Made by a program: the position numbers and the translations under genes
Assembly (NCBI RefSeq): GCF_001475545.1
Contig: NZ_LDQC01000061.1
Coordinates: forward strand, 1 to 64,000
Source: Curtobacterium luteum
Lineage (GTDB): Bacteria > Actinomycetota > Actinomycetes > Actinomycetales > Microbacteriaceae
Length of the DNA stretch: 64,000 bases
Direction: 5' to 3'
Notes under the pieces: generated by a model
What the model saw: only the letters and a program-made list of their open reading frames with translations
Databases searched by the model: none
What the model was told of the DNA's origin: nothing
Shown here: one piece after another, positions 26,523 through 35,112 of the stretch
Position numbering within the stretch: the first letter of the stretch is position 1
Layout: the number at the start of each line of letters is the position of its first letter

Positions 26523-27305
26523 TTGCGTGACGTCACCGAGCAGCAGCGTCGAGAGCTGGGGACGTTCCTGCGTGCCCGACGGGAACGAGTCCGCCCGACC
26601 GAGGTCGGCCTGCCCGGATCGCCTCGTCGTCGAACCCCGGGCTTGCGTCGTGAGGAACTGGCGATGCTCGCGGGCATCAGCGCCACCTGGTACACGTTCC
26701 TGGAGCAGGGCCGGGACGTCCACCCGTCGCGCCAGGTGCTCGAAGCGCTGGCGCGAGCGCTCGAACTCGGCGATGCGGAGCGCGCGCACCTGATCGCCAT
26801 CGCGGGGCAGCCGCACGCTGCGACGACCTCGGTGGACGTCCTCGATCCGGAGGTAGCGCGCGTGGTCGACCTGCTGGGTCCGGCCCCGACGTACGTGACG
26901 GGCGCGCGCTTCGACCTGCTCGCGTGGAACACGGCGGCGGCCGACCTGTTCCGCGGCGCGCTGACGCACGACGAGCATCCGAACCTCGTTCGGTGGATGT
27001 TCCTCGCGGCGGATGCGCGTGAGGTCCTGCCGGACTGGACCGACGTGGCGCAGGGGCTCCTCGGACGGTTCCGCGCCCGAGCCGGACGGCGCCCGGGTGA
27101 CGCGGCCTTCACGCAACTCGAGGACGAGCTGCGCCGGGGCAGCCCGGAGGCCGACGAATGGTGGACACGCTACGACGTGGGTACCGAACGAGGGGGGATC
27201 AAACGCGTTCGGCGAGCCGACGGGCAACTGCAACACCTGGCCTACACGTCGTTCGAGGTCGCAGACCGACCAGACCAGACCATGACGACCTACCGTCTGC
27301 TGTGA
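26523..27305 (+). CDS. XRE-family helix-turn-helix regulator with MmyB-like domain (second copy)
   Basis: Protein of about 260 residues, a paralogue of the regulator at 264-1202. The N-terminal HTH is RRRTPGLRREELAMLAGISA followed by TWYTFLEQGRD. The sensor part includes YVTGARFDLLAWNTAAADLF and ends HLAYTSFEVADRPDQTMTTY. The start is most likely TTG at 26523, because GGGAGGG (26511-26517) stands five bases before it; the ATG at 26439 would overlap the divergent dehydrogenase. It probably regulates that dehydrogenase. Confidence 0.85.
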   Translation: MRDVTEQQRRELGTFLRARRERVRPTEVGLPGSPRRRTPGLRREELAMLAGISATWYTFLEQGRDVHPSRQVLEALARALELGDAERAHLIAIAGQPHAATTSVDVLDPEVARVVDLLGPAPTYVTGARFDLLAWNTAAADLFRGALTHDEHPNLVRWMFLAADAREVLPDWTDVAQGLLGRFRARAGRRPGDAAFTQLEDELRRGSPEADEWWTRYDVGTERGGIKRVRRADGQLQHLAYTSFEVADRPDQTMTTYRLL

Positions 27306-27440
27306 GGGTGCGCCTCGCGGAACCGTCCGCCGCTCCGGCCCTGCACCTGTTCGGTGGGCTGGACGACGTCGTCGGGGAGTGGCTCACAGTCCGGGATCGC
27401 TCCTCGCGGGGGGAGATCCGTCGTCCTCGTCGGTGCTGCG

Positions 27441-27980
27441 TCAGAGCTGCGCGGCCGCCATCGTCGCGACGAAGCCGAGCACGACCAGCGCGAGCACCGA
27501 CCAACCGTGCGCCCGGTGCGTGATCGGGGCCGCGGTGACGCTCGTCGGGGGCGGGCCGCCCTGCGGTGCCGCCGCGGGGACCATCGCGCGCACCTCGTCG
27601 GCCGCGGCGTCGACGGTGAGCCGCACCGAGCCTCCCGGTCGGTGTGCCGCGAGGCGAGCCGTCGGCCGCGTCGCGATCCAGGTGCGGCGGACGCCCTCGC
27701 TGGAGACGACCTCGAGGCCGTACTTCGTGCGGACCTCGGTGACGCGGCGCCAGGCGTAACTGCTGGTGCGGCGGACGTCGACGACGCGGAGCGCGTCGGG
27801 CGCGAGTTCGATGCGCGGGCGCCAGAGGACTGCCCATGCGAGGAACGCGATGAAGACGCTCGGGATCGGCGCGAGCCAGGGCGATCCGTCGCCGACGAGG
27901 GCGAGGGGGACGAGCGCGACGGAGGCGGCCCAGAGCACGACGGCGAGCAGGCGCATCCCGGGCGCGACGATGACGGTCAC
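27441..27980 (-). CDS. Small membrane protein with PH-like domain (paralogue of 16402-17031)
   Basis: Protein of 179 residues. Two N-terminal helices (about 9-28 and 35-53) lead into WAVLWRPRIELAPDALRVVD, followed by a PH-like fold (VTEVRTKYGLEVVSSEGVRR) and a C-terminal helix (GWSVLALVVLGFVATMAAA). The LWRPR junction is shared with the gene inside the opp operon. GTG at 27980 is chosen because TACCCT lies six bases upstream; the frame stays open to 28055. Function unknown. Confidence 0.72.
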   Translation of the reverse strand: MTVIVAPGMRLLAVVLWAASVALVPLALVGDGSPWLAPIPSVFIAFLAWAVLWRPRIELAPDALRVVDVRRTSSYAWRRVTEVRTKYGLEVVSSEGVRRTWIATRPTARLAAHRPGGSVRLTVDAAADEVRAMVPAAAPQGGPPPTSVTAAPITHRAHGWSVLALVVLGFVATMAAAQL

Positions 27981-27986
27981 GCACCA

Positions 27987-27992
27987 AGGGTA
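27987..27992 (-). promoter_or_regulatory. Leaderless -10 of the second PH-domain gene
   Basis: TACCCT on the minus strand, six bases before the GTG at 27980. Confidence 0.45.
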
Positions 27993-28020
27993 GGAGACAC
28001 GAATGCGTGTTCCGAGAGTG

Positions 28021-28095
28021 CCTCCCCGGAGACGTCCGGGGAGCGGGTGTGACACACCGGCGCGTATCTCCGGACGACCCGATTCTCCGGGGAGG
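28021..28095 (-). other. Nested inverted repeats with two mutually exclusive folds
   Basis: CCTCCCCGGAGA (28021-28032) is complementary to TCTCCGGGGAGG (28084-28095); inside, CGTCCGG (28033-28039) matches CCGGACG (28070-28076) and GGTGT-GAC-ACACC forms a small hairpin. Alternatively CTCCCCGGA (28022-28030) pairs locally with TCCGGGGAG (28035-28043) around GACG. It lies between the peroxiredoxin stop and the PH gene start on the same strand: terminator, leader element or small RNA. Confidence 0.5.
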
Positions 28096-28192
28096 CAAGT
28101 CCTACGTGGACCTCTCGTTCCACCAATGGTCGCCGGACCCCCGTTCGGGTGTCAATACCCTAGGCTGGGAGATTCCGGGGATCGACACGCCG

Positions 28193-28672
28193 TCACGAGA
28201 CGAGTTGCTCGATCTGCTGGCGGATGACCTCGGCCTTCGGGAACCGCAGGCCGACGAGCCCGATGTGCCGCCAGCGCACGATGCCGTCCGGTCCGATCAC
28301 GAAGACCGACCGCCGGAGGCCGATCCCGGGCGCGCGGACGCCGTAGGACCGCACGACGGCGCCGGACGGGTCGCTCAGCAGCGGGAAGGTCAGCGAGGAC
28401 CCGCGGGCGAAGGCCTCGTGGGAGTCGAGCGCCTGCGGGCTGATGCCCCACACGACGGCACCGAGGTCGTCGAAGTCGTCGAGTTCCTCCTGGTAGCTGC
28501 ACAGCTGCGCGCTGCACACCGGGGTGGCGTCACCCGGGTAGAAGGCGAGCACCACGGTGCGGCCGATCTGCGAGGTGAGGTCGTAGACGCCGTCGGTGCG
28601 GTTCCCGTAACGGACGACGGTGCCGGCCAGGCTGAAGGCCGGTGCGGGTTCGCCGACCTCGGGGATGCTCAT
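28193..28672 (-). CDS. Peroxiredoxin of the AhpC/TSA - BCP type
   Basis: Protein of 159 residues that reduces hydroperoxides in the cytoplasm. The peroxidatic Cys53 is in FYPGDATPVCSAQLC, and Cys58 five residues later is the likely resolving cysteine of BCP/PrxQ-type enzymes. WRHIGLVGLRFP near the end is conserved. The ATG at 28672 has a TACCGT hexamer six bases upstream. The downstream region to 28021 carries a hairpin that may terminate it. Confidence 0.9.
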   Translation of the reverse strand: MSIPEVGEPAPAFSLAGTVVRYGNRTDGVYDLTSQIGRTVVLAFYPGDATPVCSAQLCSYQEELDDFDDLGAVVWGISPQALDSHEAFARGSSLTFPLLSDPSGAVVRSYGVRAPGIGLRRSVFVIGPDGIVRWRHIGLVGLRFPKAEVIRQQIEQLVS

Positions 28673-28678
28673 GTGCTC

Positions 28679-28684
28679 ACGGTA
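28679..28684 (-). promoter_or_regulatory. Leaderless -10 of the peroxiredoxin gene
   Basis: TACCGT on the minus strand, six bases before the ATG at 28672. Confidence 0.45.
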
Positions 28685-28807
28685 CGGCCGGCGGCGAGGC
28701 GGCTGTCCGCGGAGCGCTGTGGATCTGCTGTGCGTCCCCAGGAGTGGGGTGCACGGTGTCCGTGAGGTCGCTGACGCCCGGACGGGGGTACGCGGTCCAG
28801 CGGGCCG

Positions 28808-29557
28808 TCACCGGAAGAGCTGCGGGAACGCGGCCGCCACCCACGGGTACCCGACGAACACGACGGCGTCGAGCAGACAGTGCGTGATGACGAGGGGGAG
28901 GAGCCGGCCCCACTTCGTGTAGATCCACCCGAACACGATGCCCATCACCGCGTTGCCGACGAACGCGCCGAACCCCTGGTAGAGGTGGTAGCTGCCGCGC
29001 AGCACGGCGGTGCTGAGGATGATCTGCCACCGGCCCCACCCGAGCCCGCCGAGCCGCTCGTAGAGGTAGCCGATGACGATGACCTCCTCCTGCAGCCCCG
29101 ACCGGACGGCCGAGAGCAGCAGGACCGGGATCGTCCACAAGTACGAGTCGAGTGCCGCGGGGTCGACGTTCACCGTGAACCCGAGCGCCCGGCCCGTGAA
29201 GTACAGCGCGAGCCCGGGGACCCCGATGCACAGCGCGATGAGGGCCGCGCCGCCGAGGTCCGGCCGCGCCCGGAACCGGTCGATCCCGAGGCGGGACAGG
29301 TGCGGGCGCGTGGTGCTCCACAGGAGGTAGCAGACGAGCGCGACCGGGGCGAGGTCCACGGCGATGCCGACGAGCTGCCGCGCGAGGTCGACGTACTGCA
29401 CGGTCGTGGTCGACTGGTTGAGCGCGGTGGACTGCTGCCCGAGCGGGGTGGTCTGGGACAGGTCGTCGATGATCTGCAGGATCGAGTAGAGCGCGCTGCC
29501 GCCGAGCGACAGCATGAGGACGATCGTGATCTCGGTCCACGTTCGCCGTCGGCTCAT
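28808..29557 (-). CDS. CPBP-family intramembrane metalloprotease
   Basis: Integral membrane protein of 249 residues with about six to eight helices. CPBP/Abi hallmarks are the double glutamate in LQEEVIVIGYLYERL, the FGAFVGNAVMGIVFGW segment and the later THCLLDAVVFVGY His-Asp motif. Family members are related to eukaryotic Rce1. The ATG at 29557 has AACAGGAGT upstream, an unusually clear ribosome binding site here. Divergent from typA. Substrate unknown; no peptide-pheromone or bacteriocin gene is adjacent. Confidence 0.88.
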   Translation of the reverse strand: MSRRRTWTEITIVLMLSLGGSALYSILQIIDDLSQTTPLGQQSTALNQSTTTVQYVDLARQLVGIAVDLAPVALVCYLLWSTTRPHLSRLGIDRFRARPDLGGAALIALCIGVPGLALYFTGRALGFTVNVDPAALDSYLWTIPVLLLSAVRSGLQEEVIVIGYLYERLGGLGWGRWQIILSTAVLRGSYHLYQGFGAFVGNAVMGIVFGWIYTKWGRLLPLVITHCLLDAVVFVGYPWVAAAFPQLFR

Positions 29558-29682
29558 GGTCTGTACTCCTGTTGGTTGCGAACTACCGGTAGACTGGCGT
29601 GTCGGGCGTTCTGCCCACGGGTGCCATGTGTCCACGTCGACCGGCCGCCCGATCTTCTCCGAACACTTGAAGGATGTCCTGT

Positions 29683-31605
29683 ATGGCGCTCGCCACCCGG
29701 TCCGACCTGCGCAACGTCGCCATCGTGGCACACGTCGACCACGGCAAGACCACCCTCGTCGACGCGATGCTCACGCAGACCAACTCGTTCGACGCCCACT
29801 TCGAGGGCGAGGACCGGATGATGGACTCGAACGACCTCGAGCGCGAGAAGGGCATCACCATCCTCGCGAAGAACACCTCGGTGCTCTACAACGGGAAGCA
29901 CGCCGAGGAGTTCAACCCGGGCGGCCGCATCACGATCAACGTGATCGACACCCCCGGCCACGCCGACTTCGGCGGTGAGGTCGAGCGCGGCCTCTCGATG
30001 GTCGACGGTGTCGTGCTGCTCGTCGACGCGTCCGAGGGTCCGCTGCCCCAGACCCGCTTCGTGCTCCGCAAGGCGCTCGCCGCGAAGCTCCCGGTGATCC
30101 TCCTCGTCAACAAGACGGACCGCCCGGACTCCCGCATCGACGAGGTCGTCTCCGAGTCGCAGGACCTCCTGCTCGGCCTGGCCTCCGACCTGTCGGACGA
30201 GGTCGACGACCTCGACCTCGACGCCATCCTCGACGTCCCCGTCGTGTACGCCTCGGGCCGCGCCGGAGCCGCGTCGCGCAACAAGCCGGAGGACGGCAGC
30301 CTGCCGGACAACGAGGACCTCGAGCCGCTGTTCGAGGCGATCCTGCAGCACGTGCCGGCGCCGACCTACGACGACGAGCACCCGCTGCAGGCCCACGTCA
30401 CGAACCTCGACGCGTCGCCGTTCCTCGGCCGCCTCGCGCTCCTCCGCATCTTCCACGGCACGATGAAGAAGGGCCAGACCGTGGCCTGGGTGAAGCACGA
30501 CGGCTCCGTGCAGAACGCCCGCATCACCGAGCTCCTCATCACGAAGGCGCTCGACCGCTACCCGGCCGAGTCCGCGGGCCCCGGTGACATCGTCGCGGTC
30601 GCGGGCTTCGAGGACATCACCATCGGTGAGACCCTGACCGACCCCGAGGACGTCCGGCCGCTGCCGACCATCACGGTCGACGACCCGGCGATCTCGATGA
30701 CGATCGGCACGAACACGAGCCCGCTCGTCGGCAAGGTCAAGGGCCACAAGCTCACCGCCCGCATGGTGAAGGACCGCCTCGACCGCGAGCTCGTCGGCAA
30801 CGTCTCGCTCAAGGTCCAGGACATCGGCCGTCCCGACGCGTGGGAGGTCCAGGGCCGCGGCGAGCTCGCGCTGGCGATCCTCGTCGAGCAGATGCGCCGT
30901 GAGGGCTACGAGCTCACGGTCGGCAAGCCGCAGGTCGTCACGAAGAAGGACGAGAACGGCAAGACGCTCGAGCCGTACGAGCACATGACGATCGACACGC
31001 CGGAGGAGTACCTCGGCGCCATCACCCAGCTCATGGCCGCTCGCAAGGGCCGCATGGAGAACATGGTGAACCACGGCACCGGGTGGATCCGCATGGAGTT
31101 CATCGTCCCGTCGCGCGGCCTCATCGGCTTCCGCACGTCGTTCCTCACCGAGACCCGGGGCACGGGCATCGCGAACGCCATCTCGCACGGCTACGGCGAG
31201 TGGGCCGGTCCGATCCAGACCCGCATCAACGGCTCGATCGTGTCCGACCGTGCGGGCGTCGTCACGCCGTTCGCCATCACGAACCTCCAGGAGCGGATGA
31301 CGTTCTTCGTCAACCCGACGGAGGAGGTCTACGAGGGCATGGTCATCGGCGAGAACTCGCGCGCCGACGACATGGACGTGAACATCACGAAGGAGAAGAA
31401 GCTGACGAACATGCGTTCGTCGACGGCCGACACCTTCGAGTCGATGACCCCGTCGCGGCAGCTGTCGCTCGAGGAGTGCCTCGAGTTCGCCCGGGAGGAC
31501 GAGTGCGTCGAGGTCACCCCCGACGCCGTCCGCATCCGCAAGGTCGAGCTGGACGCGCAGGCGCGCCAGCGCGCGTACGCCCGCCTCAAGCGCCAGGATG
31601 CGTAG
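29683..31605 (+). CDS. typA: Translational GTPase TypA/BipA
   Basis: Protein of 640 residues related to EF-G/LepA that binds ribosomes and aids stress and cold adaptation and 50S assembly. G motifs: AHVDHGKTT (16-24), KGITILAKN, DTPGHADFGGEVERGL and NKTDRPDSR. The C-terminal TypA-specific region follows an EF-G domain V-like fold. Of two possible ATGs, 29683 is preferred because AAGGA ends eight bases before it and overlaps the upstream one. A hairpin terminator follows at 31649. Confidence 0.97.
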   Translation: MALATRSDLRNVAIVAHVDHGKTTLVDAMLTQTNSFDAHFEGEDRMMDSNDLEREKGITILAKNTSVLYNGKHAEEFNPGGRITINVIDTPGHADFGGEVERGLSMVDGVVLLVDASEGPLPQTRFVLRKALAAKLPVILLVNKTDRPDSRIDEVVSESQDLLLGLASDLSDEVDDLDLDAILDVPVVYASGRAGAASRNKPEDGSLPDNEDLEPLFEAILQHVPAPTYDDEHPLQAHVTNLDASPFLGRLALLRIFHGTMKKGQTVAWVKHDGSVQNARITELLITKALDRYPAESAGPGDIVAVAGFEDITIGETLTDPEDVRPLPTITVDDPAISMTIGTNTSPLVGKVKGHKLTARMVKDRLDRELVGNVSLKVQDIGRPDAWEVQGRGELALAILVEQMRREGYELTVGKPQVVTKKDENGKTLEPYEHMTIDTPEEYLGAITQLMAARKGRMENMVNHGTGWIRMEFIVPSRGLIGFRTSFLTETRGTGIANAISHGYGEWAGPIQTRINGSIVSDRAGVVTPFAITNLQERMTFFVNPTEEVYEGMVIGENSRADDMDVNITKEKKLTNMRSSTADTFESMTPSRQLSLEECLEFAREDECVEVTPDAVRIRKVELDAQARQRAYARLKRQDA

Positions 31606-31648
31606 GCACGCCGCGGAGCAGCAGCCGGGAGGCCCGTCCTCCGTCCGT

Positions 31649-31681
31649 CGGCCCGGTCACCTCGTCGAGGTGGCCGGGCCG
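31649..31681 (+). terminator. Terminator after typA
   Basis: CGGCCCGGTCACCTC (31649-31663), GTC, GAGGTGGCCGGGCCG (31667-31681): 15 pairs with one G-T. It ends 23 bases before the -10 of the next gene. Confidence 0.75.
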
Positions 31682-31703
31682 CGGTCGTGTCACGGCACGG
31701 TTG

Positions 31704-31709
31704 TACGGT
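31704..31709 (+). promoter_or_regulatory. Leaderless -10 of the M20 amidohydrolase gene
   Basis: TACGGT, seven bases before the GTG at 31717. Confidence 0.4.
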
Positions 31710-31716
31710 GGTCTGC

Positions 31717-32910
31717 GTGACGTTCGATCTGCTTGCCATCTACCAGGACCTCCACGCACACCCGGAGCTCGGCTTCCAGGAGCACCGGACGGCGGGGGTG
31801 ATCGCCGAGCGGCTCGCGGAGCTGTCCGGTGTCGAGGTCACGACGGGCGTCGGCGGCACGGGCGTCGTCGCCGTCCTGCACAACGGCGAGGGACCGACGG
31901 TCTGGCTGCGTGCCGACATGGACGGGCTGCCCGTCCAGGAGCGCACCGGACTCCCGTACGCGAGCGAGCACACCGGGCAGGACGAGTCCGGCGCGACGGT
32001 CGCGACCATGCACGCCTGCGGCCACGACATCCACGTGACGTGGCTCCTCGGCACGCTCGAGCGGCTCGTGTCGACCACGGACGAGTGGCACGGCACCGTC
32101 GTCGGCGTGTTCCAGCCGGCGGAAGAGGTCATCTCCGGCGCGCGCGCCATGATCGACGACGGCCTGGTCGAGCGCTTCCCGAAGCCCGACGTCGTCCTCG
32201 GCCAGCACTCCGCCCCGGCGCCGGTCGGCACCGTCGCGGTGGGGTCCGGCCCGGTGATGGCGTCGAGCGACCGGCTCACGGTGACGTTCAACGGCCGCGG
32301 CGCCCACGGTTCGGCGCCGCAGGCCTCGCTCGACCCGGTCGTCACCGCCGCCTCGGCCGTGGTCCGGCTGCAGACCGTCGTCTCGCGCGAGGTCGCCCCG
32401 AGCGACGCCGGGGTCGTCACGGTCGGCTCGTTCCACGCGGGCACGCGCGCGAACATCATCCCCGACCAGGCGGTCATCGAGATCTCCACCCGCGCCCGCA
32501 ACGAGGAGACCCGCGGCCGGATCATCGCGTCGATCGAGCGGATCGTCCGTGCCGAGAGCGAAGCGGGTGGGCTGCCCGAGCCGACGATCGACCGCGCACC
32601 GGGTGCCGATGTCCTCGTGAACGACCCGGAGCAGGCCGCGACGGTCCTCGCCGCCGTCCGCGAGGCCGTGCCCAACGCCATCGACCTCGAGTCGGGCCTG
32701 GCGATGGCGTCCGAGGACGTCGGACAGCTCGCCACCGCCGCGGGCGTGCCGATCGTGTACTGGTTCACCGGCATCACCGACCCGGAGCTGTTCCGCACCG
32801 GGCAGGAGATCCCGAGCAACCACTCGCCGTTCTACGCGCCGCAGGCCGAGACGTCGATCCCCGTCGGCGTGGACGCGGCCGTGGCCGCGGCGCGCGCGTA
32901 CCTGGCCTGA
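31717..32910 (+). CDS. M20 family amidohydrolase (hippurate/indole-acetyl-amino-acid hydrolase type)
   Basis: Cytoplasmic metalloenzyme of 397 residues that hydrolyses N-acyl amino acids or small peptides. Metal and catalytic motifs: RADMDGLPVQE, MHACGHDIH, PAEE and the dimerisation-domain GRGAHGSAP. The start is GTG at 31717 on the strength of TACGGT seven bases upstream; another in-frame GTG at 31687 adds ten residues without homology. Monocistronic between the typA terminator and the lipoprotein gene. Exact substrate not determinable. Confidence 0.9.
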   Translation: MTFDLLAIYQDLHAHPELGFQEHRTAGVIAERLAELSGVEVTTGVGGTGVVAVLHNGEGPTVWLRADMDGLPVQERTGLPYASEHTGQDESGATVATMHACGHDIHVTWLLGTLERLVSTTDEWHGTVVGVFQPAEEVISGARAMIDDGLVERFPKPDVVLGQHSAPAPVGTVAVGSGPVMASSDRLTVTFNGRGAHGSAPQASLDPVVTAASAVVRLQTVVSREVAPSDAGVVTVGSFHAGTRANIIPDQAVIEISTRARNEETRGRIIASIERIVRAESEAGGLPEPTIDRAPGADVLVNDPEQAATVLAAVREAVPNAIDLESGLAMASEDVGQLATAAGVPIVYWFTGITDPELFRTGQEIPSNHSPFYAPQAETSIPVGVDAAVAAARAYLA

Positions 32911-32967
32911 GCGTCGTCGGACGGGAGCTTCACAGCGAACGTGCGCCGCGCCTCCCGGCAGACGCTC

Positions 32968-32973
32968 TAGGGT
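32968..32973 (+). promoter_or_regulatory. Leaderless -10 of the lipoprotein gene
   Basis: TAGGGT, seven bases before the ATG at 32981. Confidence 0.45.
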
Positions 32974-32980
32974 GCTGCGC

Positions 32981-33523
32981 ATGCGCACCCCGACCCGCAC
33001 CCTGATCGCCGCCGTCGCCGCCGGCATCGCCCTGGCAGGGCTGAGCGGCTGCTCCTCCGACACCGTCCGACAGGCCACCGACCTCGGCTCGTCGGTCGCC
33101 TCGGACGTGTCGAACGCGGTCCAGGGGATCGACGGCAAGGCGATCCAGGACGGCATGGCGTCGGTCGCGGGCGGCATCGACGGTGCGCTCGACACGGCGC
33201 TCAAGGGTGCGAAGGTGACCTCGGACGGGCAGCTGCCCGACGGCTTCCCGACGAAGGACGTGCCGCTCGTCGACGGGACGGTCCTCGGCGGCGGCTCGGG
33301 TCCGGACGGCTCCGGCTGGGTCGCCCAGGTCCGGGTCGGGTCGGTCGACGAGTTCCAGGCCGCGGCCGACGCCCTGACGCGCGCCGGCTACACGGAGTCG
33401 GTGAAGCGGGAGGACTCGTCGAGCGCGTTCGGGCTGTTCCGGAGCGACGGGTACCGCGTCGTCCTGACCCTCGCGAAGACCGATGCCGGAGTGACCGCGA
33501 CGTACATCGTGACCTCGCGCTAG
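32981..33523 (+). CDS. Small secreted lipoprotein of unknown function
   Basis: Protein of 180 residues. The signal peptide (RTPTRTLIAAVAAGIALAG) ends in a lipobox LSGC followed by SS, so it is probably lipid-anchored outside the membrane. The mature part has an amphipathic helical section (about 30-75) and an alpha/beta section with VDEFQAAADALTRAGYTES and a C-terminal YRVVLTLAKTDAGVTATYIV. I recognise no family. Followed 24 bases later by the PIG-L gene. Confidence 0.75.
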   Translation: MRTPTRTLIAAVAAGIALAGLSGCSSDTVRQATDLGSSVASDVSNAVQGIDGKAIQDGMASVAGGIDGALDTALKGAKVTSDGQLPDGFPTKDVPLVDGTVLGGGSGPDGSGWVAQVRVGSVDEFQAAADALTRAGYTESVKREDSSSAFGLFRSDGYRVVLTLAKTDAGVTATYIVTSR

Positions 33524-33533
33524 GCCGGTCCCG

Positions 33534-33539
33534 TACGCT
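33534..33539 (+). promoter_or_regulatory. Near-leaderless -10 of the PIG-L gene
   Basis: TACGCT, eight bases before the ATG at 33548. Confidence 0.4.
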
Positions 33540-33547
33540 GGGCACCG

Positions 33548-34771
33548 ATGTCCGAGGTCCCCGTCACCCGCCCAGAGCGCGTCCTGTTCGTGCACGCCCA
33601 CCCCGACGACGAGACCCTCGTGTCGGGCGGGACGATCGCCACCCTGCTGGAGCTCGGCGCCGAGGTCACCGTCCTCACCGCGACCCGGGGTGAGCGGGGG
33701 GAGATGCTCACCGCCGAGCTCGCACCGCTCGAGGGTGACGGCCCCCGCGTCGCCGCCCACCGCGAGGGCGAGATCGCCGCTGCGCTGGCCGCGCTCGGCG
33801 GTCCGGCGCACCTCTGGCTCGGGGGAGCGGGAGCGCGCCCGACCGACCTGCCCGAGCGTCGGTACGCCGACTCGGGGATGCAGTGGGGACCGGACGGACG
33901 CGCGACGGCCGCCGACGACGCCCCGGCGGACTCGCTCACCGCGGCAGACCTCGGCGAGGTCGTGGACGACGTCCGTGCCGCGATCCGGTCGACGATGGCC
34001 GACGCCGTCGTGAGCTACGCGGACGACGGCGGCTACGGGCACCCCGACCACGTGCGGGTGCACCACGCGGCTCGGTACGCCGCGCGCGCCGAGGAGGTCG
34101 CCTTCTCGATGATCGTCCCGGCCGACACGGGGCAGGCCGACCTGACCGTGGACGTCGTCCCGGTGCGGGCGAAGGTCCGTGCGGCGCTCGAGCAGTACCG
34201 TTCGCAGCTCACCGTGGATCCGGTCGACCCCGCCGACCCGACCGCGCTCTCGTGGGTGATGCCCCACGGTGAACGGCAGTCCGCCCCCGCCGTCGAGGCC
34301 TTCCGGCACGATGCCGACCCGGTCCCGCCGGCGCCGCAGACCTTCGCCGAGTTCTCCCCGCAGGGCAAGGCCACGGCGGTCGTCGTGTCGTTCGTGCTCG
34401 GACTCGTGGCGGGCGGCCTCGGCTCCGTGACGCACCAGCAGACGATCGGCACGTTCCCGATCGGCATCTTCCTGCCGACGCTCGTGGTGATCGGGCTGCT
34501 CGCGGGCATCCGGCTGCTGTACCGCTCGCGGGTGCTCGTCGTCGCGGTCTGGCTCGGCATCGCGCTCGCGACGACGTTCCTGCTGCAGCTCGTCCTCGCG
34601 AACGCCGCGGGCTACACGTGGATGATCGCCCCGACGGCCGTCGCGTTCGTCGTGCTCGTCTGGCCGGACTTCGGCGACAGGCGTCGTTCGGCCGGACCGG
34701 CGACGACCGGGGTGGCCTCCGCGGCGCCGTCGGACACCGGCCTGTCCGGATCCGCCCAGGGCCGCGAGTAG
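33548..34771 (+). CDS. PIG-L/LmbE-type deacetylase fused to a C-terminal membrane domain
   Basis: Protein of 407 residues. Residues 1-245 are a zinc-dependent N-acetylglucosaminyl deacetylase-like domain: HAHPDDE near residue 16 supplies two zinc ligands, and GYGHPDHVRVHH near 160 the third. Residues 277-375 contain about four membrane helices (VVVSFVLGLVAGGLGSV and onward), followed by a polar tail. The first domain resembles MshB of mycothiol synthesis, but MshB lacks the membrane part, so I do not assign that name. The TAG stop doubles as part of the fdxA -10. Confidence 0.82.
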   Translation: MSEVPVTRPERVLFVHAHPDDETLVSGGTIATLLELGAEVTVLTATRGERGEMLTAELAPLEGDGPRVAAHREGEIAAALAALGGPAHLWLGGAGARPTDLPERRYADSGMQWGPDGRATAADDAPADSLTAADLGEVVDDVRAAIRSTMADAVVSYADDGGYGHPDHVRVHHAARYAARAEEVAFSMIVPADTGQADLTVDVVPVRAKVRAALEQYRSQLTVDPVDPADPTALSWVMPHGERQSAPAVEAFRHDADPVPPAPQTFAEFSPQGKATAVVVSFVLGLVAGGLGSVTHQQTIGTFPIGIFLPTLVVIGLLAGIRLLYRSRVLVVAVWLGIALATTFLLQLVLANAAGYTWMIAPTAVAFVVLVWPDFGDRRRSAGPATTGVASAAPSDTGLSGSAQGRE

Positions 34772-34774
34772 GAT
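34769..34774 (+). promoter_or_regulatory. Leaderless -10 of fdxA formed by the upstream stop codon
   Basis: TAGGAT; its TAG (34769-34771) is the PIG-L stop. Six bases separate it from the GTG at 34781. Confidence 0.45.
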
Positions 34775-34780
34775 CGAACC

Positions 34781-35098
34781 GTGACGTACGTGATCGCTCA
34801 GCCCTGTGTGGACGTCAAGGACCGCGCCTGCATCGACGAGTGCCCGGTCGACTGCATCTACGAGGGTGACCGCTCGCTGTACATCCACCCGGACGAGTGC
34901 GTCGACTGCGGAGCCTGCGAGCCGGTCTGCCCGGTCGAGGCCATCTACTACGAGGACGACCTCCCCGAGGAGTGGGCCGACTACTACAAGGCCAACGTCG
35001 AGTTCTTCGACGAGGTCGGCTCGCCCGGCGGCGCCGCGAAGGTCGGTGTGATCCACAAGGACCACCCGGTCGTCCTCGCCGAGCCCCCGCGCGGCTGA
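34781..35098 (+). CDS. fdxA: Seven-iron ferredoxin
   Basis: Protein of 105 residues. Cysteines at 9, 17, 21 and 25 and at 40, 43, 46 and 50 (PDECVDCGACEPVCPVEAI) match Azotobacter-type [3Fe-4S][4Fe-4S] ferredoxins one position offset. It carries electrons in the cytoplasm. The acidic C-terminus ends HKDHPVVLAEPPRG. The start is GTG at 34781 with TAGGAT six bases upstream. It is 14 bases before dapC, an association common in actinobacteria. Confidence 0.96.
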   Translation: MTYVIAQPCVDVKDRACIDECPVDCIYEGDRSLYIHPDECVDCGACEPVCPVEAIYYEDDLPEEWADYYKANVEFFDEVGSPGGAAKVGVIHKDHPVVLAEPPRG

Positions 35099-35112
35099 CC
35101 CGGACCCCGCAC

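Noticed and set aside
28127-28155. Promoter TTGACA with GACCAT on the minus strand for the PH gene
   Set aside because: The -35 is perfect but the -10 is poor, and a well-placed TACCCT lies directly before the start codon at 27987-27992.
28007-28765. Plus-strand open frame over the peroxiredoxin gene
   Set aside because: It is the complement of the peroxiredoxin; there is no ribosome binding site and the peroxiredoxin motifs are on the other strand.
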